Below are positions 1-6,323 of a stretch of DNA of 10,231 nt, piece after piece. The position numbers and the translations under genes were made by a program. A model generated the notes under the pieces. The model had not been told where the DNA came from. It saw nothing but the letters and a program-made list of their open reading frames with translations, and did no database searches. This DNA is from Actinomycetes bacterium (GTDB lineage Bacteria > Actinomycetota > Acidimicrobiia > Acidimicrobiales > Palsa-688): positions 1 to 10,231 of the forward strand of contig JAKAXN010000144.1 of assembly GCA_021816565.1 (NCBI GenBank), read 5' to 3'. Position 1 is the stretch's first letter, and each line of letters starts with the position of its first letter.

Positions 1-70
1 CGAGGAGGATCGGGCGGGGGGAGCCATGGCGCCGTCCAGTATCGCGAGCGGGGCGTCGTAGGCTCATACC
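1..70. other. Unresolved left edge, possible end or start of a neighbouring gene
   Basis: Two readings are possible and cannot be separated here. On the plus strand, frame 2 is open from base 2 to a TAG at 59-61, so this could be the last 19 codons of an upstream gene ending 9 bases before the next start. On the minus strand, ATG codons at 67 and 27 could each open a divergent gene that runs off the window. Neither has a good Shine-Dalgarno sequence. The TAG at 59-61 also forms part of a putative -10 hexamer for the next gene, which weakens the argument from the stop codon. Confidence 0.25.
59..64 (+). promoter_or_regulatory. Putative leaderless -10 hexamer of the M20 hydrolase gene
   Basis: TAGGCT lies exactly six bases before the GTG start at 71, matching the actinobacterial TANNNT -10 pattern. 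Transcription would begin at or next to the start codon. No recognisable -35 and no Shine-Dalgarno sequence are visible. The same TAGNNT-six-bases-GTG arrangement precedes three other genes in the window, which is the main support. Confidence 0.45.
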
Positions 71-1231
71 GTGCGCGATTCCGTCGATACCGACCGGCTC
101 GTCGACCTGGCCAGGGCCCTGGTCTCGGTGGACACCCGCAACCCGCCGGGCAACGAAGCCCCCATCGAGGCGGCCGTGCGGGAAGCGCTCGAACCCCGCC
201 AGCCGAAATGGACCAGCGTCGAGCCCAGGGAGGGGCGGCTGTCTCTCATCGCCGAGCTGCCCCACCCGGACGGTCCCGACCCGGACCGGCCCACGCTGAT
301 CGTGAACGGCCACCTCGACGTCGTCCCGGTCAACGAGTCGGCCTGGTCCCACGACCCGTTCGACCCCCAGGTGGTGGACGGGCGGCTGTACGGGCGGGGC
401 AGCGCCGACATGAAGGGGGGCATCGCCGCGGCCATCGCGGCGCTGGACGTGCTCGACCGGGAGGGCCGGGTGCCGGGGTGCAACCTGGTGTTCCACCTGG
501 TGGCCGACGAGGAGAGGGGCGGACGCTGGGGCACCCAGGCCCTGCTCGAGCAGGGCCTGATCAAAGGCGACGCCTGCCTGGTGCCCGAGCCCACCGACCT
601 GGAGCTGTGCGTGGCCGAGCGGGGCCTGTGGCAGGCCCGGATCCATGTGGCCGGGCGGCCCGGCCACGGCAGCCGGCCCCGGGAGGGGGTGTCGGCCATC
701 GAGCACGCGGCCAAGCTGGTGCTGGCCCTCCACGCCGCCGACTACGGGGACGAGGAGCACCCGCTGCTCGGCAAGCCGACGGCCAACGTGGGGACCATCT
801 CCGGGGGCACCACGTTCAACACCGTGGCCGAGGCGGCGGTGGTCGGGCTGGACCGGAGGATCCTGCCCGGGGCGACGGCGGCGTCCACCGAAGCCGAGGT
901 GGCGGCGCTCATCGACCGGGCCGGCATCGAGGGCCTGCGATACCGATTCGATCTGGACACCTACGGCGAGGCCAGCGAGATGCCCGCCGACGACCCGTGG
1001 GTGAAGCTGGTCGGGTCGGCCGTGGGCCGGGCGACGGGCCGCGAGCCGGGCGTGATCGGCATGACCTTCACCACCGACGCCCGCTTCGTGCGCAACCAGG
1101 CCGGGATACCGACGGTGGTGTGCGGGCCGGGAGCCATCGACCAGGCCCACGGCGACGACGAGTACGTCGAGGTGGACCGGCTGGTGGACGCCGCGGCCGC
1201 TTTCGCCGAGCTGTTCGCGTCCTACTCCTGA
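71..1231 (+). CDS. M20-family metallohydrolase (ArgE/DapE-like deacylase)
   Basis: This is a 386-residue, probably cytosolic two-metal amidohydrolase of the M20 family (acetylornithine deacetylase / succinyl-diaminopimelate desuccinylase group); the family removes acyl groups from amino acids or dipeptides. The expected ligands are all visible: H81 and D83 in NGHLDVVP, bridging D113 in GRGSADMKGG, the base and ligand pair E147-E148 in ADEERGG, E173 in VPEPTDL, and H360 in QAHGDDEY. The GRPGHGS segment (about 195-201) belongs to the lid/dimerisation domain between the two halves of the catalytic domain. Length is normal. The GTG start is chosen because the N-terminus then fits the family and a TAGGCT hexamer sits six bases upstream. 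Its tail overlaps the convergent hydrolase gene by 10 bases. Family assignment is firm; the substrate (N-acetylornithine, succinyl-DAP or another acyl amino acid) cannot be fixed from sequence, and no arg or dap gene is adjacent. Confidence 0.93.
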   Translation: MRDSVDTDRLVDLARALVSVDTRNPPGNEAPIEAAVREALEPRQPKWTSVEPREGRLSLIAELPHPDGPDPDRPTLIVNGHLDVVPVNESAWSHDPFDPQVVDGRLYGRGSADMKGGIAAAIAALDVLDREGRVPGCNLVFHLVADEERGGRWGTQALLEQGLIKGDACLVPEPTDLELCVAERGLWQARIHVAGRPGHGSRPREGVSAIEHAAKLVLALHAADYGDEEHPLLGKPTANVGTISGGTTFNTVAEAAVVGLDRRILPGATAASTEAEVAALIDRAGIEGLRYRFDLDTYGEASEMPADDPWVKLVGSAVGRATGREPGVIGMTFTTDARFVRNQAGIPTVVCGPGAIDQAHGDDEYVEVDRLVDAAAAFAELFASYS

Positions 1232-1794
1232 ACCAATCCGGTCTCCGACAGCCACTCCGCCACCAGGGGCACCACTGCGGCGTCGGCGTTGCGCAGCGAG
1301 TGATCCCGGCCCTCGATCCACCGGTGGGTCACCGGCCCGGGGATGGCCGCGGTGGCCGCCTCCATCTCCGCCGGGGTGCCGAAGGCGTCGCGGGTGCCCG
1401 ACACGAACAGGCAAGGCAGGTGAAGCTGCGGGAAGTGCTCGGTGCGCATCTTCTCCGGCCGGCCCGGCGGGTGCAGCGGGTAGCTGATCAGCACCAGGCC
1501 GGCGGCGGACGGCACCAGCCCGGCGGCCACCGCCATGGAGCACATCCGCCCACCCATGGAACGGCCGCCGAGCACCAGGCGGGTGCAGCCAGAGGCCATT
1601 TCCCCGGCCTCGGCCCGGACGGCCTCGATCAGTACCGGCGCCCGGTCGGGGGCCCTCCGACCGGCCCTGCGGTAGGGGAAGTCCATCCGGGTCACCGCCA
1701 TCCCCAGCCCGGAGGCGGCCCGATCCAGGGCCACCAGGGTGGGCTGATCCCGACCGGCCCCGGCCCCGGGGGCCAGCAAGAGGCCGACGGTCAA
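1222..1794 (-). CDS. KANL3/Tex30-like alpha/beta hydrolase
   Basis: This is a small alpha/beta hydrolase of 190 residues, typical for the KANL3/Tex30 (dienelactone-hydrolase-like) group. The N-terminus LLLAPGAGAGRDQPTL is the usual first strand and oxyanion loop. The nucleophile elbow is GGRSMGG with S79; the likely acid is D136 in GTRDAFG and the likely base H165 in GRDHSL, so the triad is complete. There is no signal peptide, so it should act in the cytosol. The frame stays open far upstream, but that part only shadows the preceding gene. The start chosen is TTG at 1794-1792, which overlaps the upstream TGA stop as TTGA and gives the normal family N-terminus. This implies translational coupling to the zinc-ribbon gene. 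The tail overlaps the convergent M20 gene by 10 bases. The natural substrate of this family is generally unknown, so the call is a fold-level hydrolase only. Confidence 0.85.
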   Translation of the reverse strand: MTVGLLLAPGAGAGRDQPTLVALDRAASGLGMAVTRMDFPYRRAGRRAPDRAPVLIEAVRAEAGEMASGCTRLVLGGRSMGGRMCSMAVAAGLVPSAAGLVLISYPLHPPGRPEKMRTEHFPQLHLPCLFVSGTRDAFGTPAEMEAATAAIPGPVTHRWIEGRDHSLRNADAAVVPLVAEWLSETGLVQE

Positions 1795-3005
1795 ACGACC
1801 GATCGCAGCATGTCGTGGAGCGCGCCGGCCTCCCGGCCGATGAGGTCGATGTCCTGGCCGTCCTCGATGGCGGTGGCCAGGGTGCGGGCGTGGCTGCTGA
1901 TGCGGAACCAGTCGACCTCGTCCATGCCGAGAAGCGGCGGGCCGGACGAGCGGTGGATCCAGTCGGCCACGGTCTCGCGACGCCCCTCGTCGGAGGGTTC
2001 CGACGCCAGGCGACCGCACGCCGCGAACAGCTCGGCCACGGCCTGGTAGCGGGCCTCGTCGTCCTCGTCGGATCCGTCGACGTCGACCCCCTCGACCCGG
2101 CCGAAGAGGTCCTCGACCTCGCTCTCCCGGTCGGCCGGGACTATCAGCTCGTCGCCCTCCCAGCCGTAGGCGATCCCGGCCCCGTCGAGGAACACGCCCA
2201 GCTGGGCCCGCTGCTCGGGGAGCCACTCCGGCAGCTCGTAGACCGTCTTCTCCCCCTCCACCGCCTCGGCGGAACCCGCCGGAGCGGGCCCGCTCCCGGC
2301 CGGACCACCCAGCGCGGCCGCACCCTCGGCGCCCAGGGTGAAGCCGGCCCCGACGGGGGCCAGGAGTTTCTCCAGGATGGCGGCCTGGGCCCGGATGCCC
2401 TCCTCGAGGGCCTCCTCGGCGCCGAGCAGGGCCAGCAGCTTGCGGGTGACCCGGCCCACCGCGGTCCAGGTGTCCTCGTCGAGCGGCCCGTAGCTCTCGG
2501 GGATGAACACCGCCGCCGACGCTTCCGCCACGTCGGCGTCGGCCTGCATGTCGGTGGGGTCGCGCCGCAGCCGGGAGGCGGCGTCGGCGAGTAGCCGGAC
2601 CGCCGCGTCGAGGGCCGGGTCGGCCGGCGCGGGGCCGGATCCTCCCGAGCCGTCCAGGTCGTCGAGGGCGGTGTCCTCGTCGGACCCAGGGGCCGGCGGC
2701 CGGTCCAGGCCCGAGGTGTCGGCCATGAGGGCCACCAGGTCGTCGACCCGGTCCTCATCGGACGCGTCGACGACCAGCTCCTCGTCCTCGAAGCGGTGGG
2801 CGATGCCCAGGTCGTTGAGCCGCTGGATCAGCTGACCCCGGTCGGGGCCGGTCCAGCCCTCGATGTTGTAGCCGACCTCCTCGTCGTCGGGGCCGGCCTC
2901 CAACTCGGGCAGGTCCGACGGGGTCAGCTTCTCCCGGCAGGCATGGCAGCGGCCGCGGGAGCGCACTTCGTAGCCGCAGTTGCGGCAGTACCAGATCCTC
3001 GTCAC
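1791..3005 (-). CDS. Zinc-ribbon protein with internally duplicated two-part module, function unknown
   Basis: I do not recognise a named family. The 404-residue acidic protein begins with a zinc ribbon: C7-x2-C10 and C20-x2-C23. The rest looks like one module present twice. Part A (about 44-96 and 254-306) has matching segments such as LGIAHRFEDEELVV and AGIAYGWEGDELIV, with a beta-alpha-beta pattern reminiscent of small DUF2007-type domains (inference). Part B (about 135-218 and 322-404) is helical, with aligned landmarks such as YGPLDEDTW and LLGMDEVDW, and EKLLAPV and HDMLRSVV. The copies are separated by low-complexity Gly/Ala/Pro and Asp/Ser linkers. There is no signal peptide or membrane span. 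The GTG start lies 11 bases after the stop of the FAD oxidoreductase gene and has no clear Shine-Dalgarno sequence. The stop overlaps the next start as TTGA. A cytosolic adaptor or regulator is a guess. Confidence 0.8.
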   Translation of the reverse strand: MTRIWYCRNCGYEVRSRGRCHACREKLTPSDLPELEAGPDDEEVGYNIEGWTGPDRGQLIQRLNDLGIAHRFEDEELVVDASDEDRVDDLVALMADTSGLDRPPAPGSDEDTALDDLDGSGGSGPAPADPALDAAVRLLADAASRLRRDPTDMQADADVAEASAAVFIPESYGPLDEDTWTAVGRVTRKLLALLGAEEALEEGIRAQAAILEKLLAPVGAGFTLGAEGAAALGGPAGSGPAPAGSAEAVEGEKTVYELPEWLPEQRAQLGVFLDGAGIAYGWEGDELIVPADRESEVEDLFGRVEGVDVDGSDEDDEARYQAVAELFAACGRLASEPSDEGRRETVADWIHRSSGPPLLGMDEVDWFRISSHARTLATAIEDGQDIDLIGREAGALHDMLRSVV

Positions 3006-3013
3006 AGCGCCAA

Positions 3014-3019
3014 AGGCTA
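3014..3019 (-). promoter_or_regulatory. Possible internal leaderless -10 hexamer before the zinc-ribbon gene
   Basis: On the minus strand TAGCCT begins with the TAG stop of the oxidoreductase gene and ends eight bases before the GTG start at 3005, the same spacing as TAGCAT before the glycosyltransferase gene. There is no Shine-Dalgarno sequence in the 11-base gap. No good -35 is seen, and a TAG stop makes a chance match easier, so this is tentative. Confidence 0.2.
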
Positions 3020-4540
3020 GGGCTTAACCTTCTTGGGCAGGATCGGGGCGTCGCGACCGGTCCCCTTGGCGGTGGAACTGGAGCCGGAACCGACCAGCTG
3101 CAGCGGCTTGTCGTTGATCTCGTGGTACTCGTCCTCCACGTTGACCGACCACACGTCGTGGTGGGCGCCGAAGAGGTTCTCCACCGTGAGCATGGCGGTG
3201 TACATGGAATGGTCCTGGTTGTTGTAGCGGTGCATGCCGTTACGGCCGACCGGGAACACGTTGGGGGCGTTGGCGGCGATCCAGGCCCGGATCTTGTCAA
3301 CGTTGGCGGCGTAGTCCCTGTCGTAATAGGGGTACGCCTTCGGCATCCGCACCACGTAGCCGGCCTCGACCTGGGACGGGTCCAGAAGACCCAGGCGCCC
3401 GAGCTCGGCGGCGCCCTGGGCGACCAGGTCGGCGTCGGAGGCGTTCCAGGACCCGTCGCCCTCCTCGACGGTGTACTCGAGGCCGAGGACGTTGCGGCCC
3501 TCCTTGACCAGGAACGGCGACCACGATCCGAAGTTCTGGATGCGCATGGTCTTCACCGTCGGGTCGTGGATGTAGATCCAGTTGTCGTCCCAGGGCACGG
3601 CGGACTCGGGCACTACCAGGGCGACGGTGAGGAAGTCCCGGTAGTAGAGGTCGTCCGCGGCCTTGCGCACCTCTTCGGGAACCGGCGGGTCGAAGGCGTG
3701 GACCAGCTGGTTGATGGGCATCGAGGAGATGACCGCCGACGCCGGGTACTCGGTGGACCCCCCGTCGGAGTCGGCGACCACCGCGGTGGCCCGGCCGTCC
3801 CGGTGACGGATGCTCGTGACCCGGGAGTTCATGACGACCTTGGTGCCGGCCTCCTCCACCAGATCCCGGCAGCGCTCCCACATCATCCCCGGGCCCAGAC
3901 GGGGGTACTGGAACTCCTCGATCAGCGAGGTGATGTCCTTCTGGTTGCGCTTGGGGAGCAGGGCGTTGACGACGGCGGACGCCAGCGACAGGTTCTTCAC
4001 CCGCTGGGCGGCCCAGTCCGCGGGCATCTCCGCCGGCGGATGGCCCCACACTTTTTCGGTGTAGGTCTTGAAGAAGTGGTTGTAGAGCCGGGAACCGAAC
4101 CGGGCCACCAGCCAGCCCTCGTACATGTCCTGATCCTTCGGTGGGCGGATCCGGGCCCAGGCGTAGGAGATGACGCACCTGATGGCTTCGAGCACGCCCA
4201 GGTTGCCGAGGGCGTTCGACGCCTTGAGCGGGTAGTCGTAGAACTTGCCCCGGTAGTAGATCCGGCTCTTGCGGGGCCGCAGCATGAAGTCCTCGTCGGG
4301 CAGGATCTCGTGCCACAGGTTCTCGACCGACGCCACCTTGGTGAAGAACCGGTGACCGCCGATGTCGAAGCGCCACCCGTCGCGCTCCACCGTGCGGCTG
4401 ATCCCGCCTACCACGTCATCGGATTCGAGCACCGTCGACCGCCGGCCCAGCTTGCTCAGCTCGTAAGCCGCAGTCAGGCCGGCCGGGCCGGCGCCGATGA
4501 TGACCACGTCGTCAGCCAGGTCTGCCGGTTGATCGCTCAC
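3017..4540 (-). CDS. FAD-dependent oxidoreductase, UDP-galactopyranose-mutase-like / amine-oxidase superfamily
   Basis: This 507-residue flavoprotein opens with a Rossmann dinucleotide fold: VVIIGAGPAGLTAAYEL (G16, G18, G21), an acidic residue E39 at the end of strand 2 for the FAD ribose, then GGIS (45-48) and FDIGGHRFF (58-66). The C-terminal FAD-contact region is near 432-450 (GRNGMHRYNNQDHS). Overall it resembles the NAD(P)/FAD-dependent protoporphyrinogen-oxidase-like and UDP-galactopyranose-mutase-like branch often found beside glycosyltransferase genes. Residues about 484-507 form a Ser/Gly/Lys-rich tail. The GTG at 4540 is preferred because AGGAG (4550-4546) sits five bases upstream; an in-frame GTG at 4561 would add seven residues with no such site. 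It is second in a leftward operon, 39 bases after the glycosyltransferase stop. Fold and cofactor are secure; the reaction is not. A sugar-nucleotide or polyprenyl-linked substrate is inferred from context only. Confidence 0.87.
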   Translation of the reverse strand: MSDQPADLADDVVIIGAGPAGLTAAYELSKLGRRSTVLESDDVVGGISRTVERDGWRFDIGGHRFFTKVASVENLWHEILPDEDFMLRPRKSRIYYRGKFYDYPLKASNALGNLGVLEAIRCVISYAWARIRPPKDQDMYEGWLVARFGSRLYNHFFKTYTEKVWGHPPAEMPADWAAQRVKNLSLASAVVNALLPKRNQKDITSLIEEFQYPRLGPGMMWERCRDLVEEAGTKVVMNSRVTSIRHRDGRATAVVADSDGGSTEYPASAVISSMPINQLVHAFDPPVPEEVRKAADDLYYRDFLTVALVVPESAVPWDDNWIYIHDPTVKTMRIQNFGSWSPFLVKEGRNVLGLEYTVEEGDGSWNASDADLVAQGAAELGRLGLLDPSQVEAGYVVRMPKAYPYYDRDYAANVDKIRAWIAANAPNVFPVGRNGMHRYNNQDHSMYTAMLTVENLFGAHHDVWSVNVEDEYHEINDKPLQLVGSGSSSTAKGTGRDAPILPKKVKP

Positions 4541-4545
4541 ATTTT

Positions 4546-4550
4546 CTCCT
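4546..4550 (-). promoter_or_regulatory. Shine-Dalgarno site deciding the oxidoreductase start
   Basis: AGGAG on the minus strand is followed by AAAAT and then GTG at 4540. It lies inside the alternative N-terminal extension from 4561, so it favours the shorter protein. Confidence 0.6.
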
Positions 4551-4579
4551 TCGATGCTCACCAGGTCACGCTCCCGGCG

Positions 4580-6196
4580 TCAGCCGACATAGCGGGTGAG
4601 ATTCTCGTACTCGTAGTAGACGCTGCCGTTGTTGTGGACGAGGGTCACGCCCGGGTTGCGCAGCAGGTCGATCCAGCTCTTCAGGTATCCGCAGTCGCCA
4701 CCGAAGCCGGGATAGCCGTCGCGCCACACCAGCCACAGGGTCCTGCCGCTCGGCACCCGGGCCAGGGCCGACTGGGCGAACTGCGACACGTCGGTGGAGG
4801 CAATGGTCTGTTTGTAGTTGACCCAGTCGACCCGCTCCGGCCCAATGGCCCGGGGGAACGTCAGCTGGTCCAAGCCGGGCACCCTGAGCAGGCGGCTGAC
4901 CGCCGGGCCGAGCTGGTCCGGGCAGTACACCACCACGTCGCCGGGCTGGGCCTGGGCGTTGAGAACGGCCGCCACCTGCACGGCCTGGGTGCGCTGCTGC
5001 TTGTTCTCGCTCCGGCCGGTGAGGATCCCCGCCAGCACCAGCACCGCCAGGCACGCCACCCGGAACCGCCGGCCCGGCATCACCGCGATACCGGTGGCCA
5101 TGACCAGCAGGAACAGCGGGAGCACGACCGCGGTGTAGCGGGCGACGAACGCGGCGTTGGCCAGGGCCCCGCCGGCCACGGCCACCATCAGCGTCCCCAC
5201 CGCGATGCCCACCAGGGGGGCCATGCCCGGCCGGGGCTTCAGCTCCACCACCACAGCCGGACCGGACGGCACCTGGCGCACCCCGCCGTCGGGGTCGCTC
5301 AGCGTGACCATCGTCCCCGGCGCGGCGGTCCGGCCGAACGTGCCGAGGATGAACAGGGCGAAGGTCGCGAACATGAGCAGCGTCCCCCACGCCCCGCCGC
5401 CCGAGAAGTCCGAGAAGATCTGCAGCAGGTCCCCGGGGCTGGCCGACGCCGTCCAGGGCGTGCCGGTGTGCAGAGCCTGGAATACGAAGATGGGGGCCCA
5501 CGGCAGCCAGAACAGCCCACCGATCACCATGGCCCGCAGGGCCGGGGCCCCGCGGCCGCTCACCCGGATGCGCCACACCAGCCACAGCCCGGCCACGGCC
5601 ACCAGGTAGATGCCCCAGTAGTGGGTGTAGAGGAGGGCGGCGGTGACCACCCCCACCTCGAAGCACCGGCGCCGGGTCGGGTTCTCGTAGGCCCGGCTGA
5701 GGGCCAGGAACCCGAGCAGCGACACCAGGACCATCAGCGAGTACATCCGGGTGGTCGTGGCGTAGTTGATGGCGAAGGGGGAGCTCAGGGCCAGGAAGAA
5801 GGTGACCCAGGCGACCGTCCGCCCGCCCAACCTCCGCCCGGCCAGCCAGAAGACCGGGAGTGTCAGGACCGATGTCAACCCCGACAGGGCCCGCACCGCG
5901 AAGTCGCCCCGCCCGAAAGCCTCCATCCAGAAGTGGAGCATCAGGTAGTAGAGCGGCGGCGCCCCGTCGTGGCTGAGGGCGCCCGGTATCTGCGAGACGG
6001 GAAGCTTGGCGATGTTGACGCTGATGGTCTCGTCGAGCCAGAGTGCTGTAGGGGCGTAGAACCGCAGGCCCACCCCGGCCACGACCGCGATGACACCGGC
6101 CACGATCAGGGCCGGGTGGGGTCGCCGCTTGTCACCGAAGAGGGTGTCGCGCAGCCCGGATGCCAGGGGGGTGGGACTGCTAGCCGTGGTTTGCAC
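4580..6196 (-). CDS. GT39/ArnT-like polytopic membrane glycosyltransferase
   Basis: This 538-residue integral membrane protein of the GT-C fold (PMT/ArnT family, GT39) belongs to a family that moves a sugar from a polyprenyl-phosphate donor to a lipid or protein acceptor on the outer face of the membrane. Hallmarks: a first transmembrane segment at about 29-46, then the conserved acidic pair D55-E56 in LWLDETIS at the start of the first outer loop, and the HDGAPPLYYLML motif (76-87). Further hydrophobic segments lie near 105-125, 128-145, 152-168, 182-207, 221-240, 270-287, 326-345, 352-374 and 379-393. Residues about 296-320 form a polar insertion, and about 395-538 a soluble C-terminal domain. 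GTG at 6196 gives a short cytosolic N-terminus; no Shine-Dalgarno sequence is visible, but a TAGCAT hexamer lies eight bases upstream. It is first in the operon with the FAD oxidoreductase. Donor and acceptor are unknown. Confidence 0.85.
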   Translation of the reverse strand: MQTTASSPTPLASGLRDTLFGDKRRPHPALIVAGVIAVVAGVGLRFYAPTALWLDETISVNIAKLPVSQIPGALSHDGAPPLYYLMLHFWMEAFGRGDFAVRALSGLTSVLTLPVFWLAGRRLGGRTVAWVTFFLALSSPFAINYATTTRMYSLMVLVSLLGFLALSRAYENPTRRRCFEVGVVTAALLYTHYWGIYLVAVAGLWLVWRIRVSGRGAPALRAMVIGGLFWLPWAPIFVFQALHTGTPWTASASPGDLLQIFSDFSGGGAWGTLLMFATFALFILGTFGRTAAPGTMVTLSDPDGGVRQVPSGPAVVVELKPRPGMAPLVGIAVGTLMVAVAGGALANAAFVARYTAVVLPLFLLVMATGIAVMPGRRFRVACLAVLVLAGILTGRSENKQQRTQAVQVAAVLNAQAQPGDVVVYCPDQLGPAVSRLLRVPGLDQLTFPRAIGPERVDWVNYKQTIASTDVSQFAQSALARVPSGRTLWLVWRDGYPGFGGDCGYLKSWIDLLRNPGVTLVHNNGSVYYEYENLTRYVG

Positions 6197-6204
6197 CGTG
6201 CTAA

Positions 6205-6233
6205 ATGCTACCCATCCGCACCCTCCATGTTCA
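6205..6233 (-). promoter_or_regulatory. Promoter of the glycosyltransferase operon, probably leaderless or near-leaderless
   Basis: On the minus strand TGAACA (6233-6228), a 17-base spacer and TAGCAT (6210-6205) resemble a sigma-70-type promoter. Eight bases separate the -10 from the GTG at 6196, so any leader would be 0-2 bases. No ribosome binding site lies before the GTG, which agrees with leaderless translation. Confidence 0.45.
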
Positions 6234-6289
6234 TATCAGCCCCGGTGCGGAGGCGCCGGTGGCAGGGGTGTCGGGAGGGTTACAACCGC

Positions 6290-6317
6290 TCGACCGCCGG
6301 GACCCACCGGCTAGATT
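6290..6317 (+). promoter_or_regulatory. Probable leaderless promoter of glpX
   Basis: TCGACC (6290-6295, four of six matches to TTGACA), a 16-base spacer and TAGATT (6312-6317) precede the GTG at 6324 by six bases, placing transcription initiation at the start codon. No Shine-Dalgarno sequence is present. Confidence 0.5.
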
Positions 6318-6323
6318 CGCCAT

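Larger units (their letters stand above)
6197..6323. promoter_or_regulatory. Divergent intergenic region with two inverted repeats
   Basis: This 127-bp gap separates the glycosyltransferase operon from glpX and is the largest gene-free stretch here. Besides the two promoters it holds a possible hairpin, CCGGTGC (6242-6248) and GCGCCGG (6253-6259) around GGAG with one G-T pair, and an interrupted palindrome GCCGG-N6-CCGGC (6296-6311) that fills the glpX promoter spacer. A shorter GGTT-AC-AACC lies at 6278-6287. In such GC-rich DNA short G/C inverted repeats are common, so operator roles are speculative. Confidence 0.4.

Noticed and set aside
208..2049. A 613-codon plus-strand open frame overlapping the M20, hydrolase and zinc-ribbon genes
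   Set aside because: It is out of frame with the M20 enzyme, has Arg/Gly/Pro-rich composition, no recognisable domain, and crosses convergent real genes.
1795..2226. Extending the KANL3-like hydrolase upstream to an ATG-type start at 2226
   Set aside because: The added stretch is an Arg/Gly-rich shadow of the zinc-ribbon gene in another frame; family homology begins at the TTG at 1794.
4541..4561. GTG at 4561 as the start of the FAD oxidoreductase
   Set aside because: It adds seven residues that contain the Shine-Dalgarno site for GTG 4540 and has no good ribosome binding site of its own.
6242..6259. Seven-base-pair hairpin with a GGAG loop as an intrinsic terminator or riboswitch
   Set aside because: It has no following T-tract, lies upstream of both divergent promoters and would be in neither leaderless transcript. 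It is listed only as part of the intergenic region.
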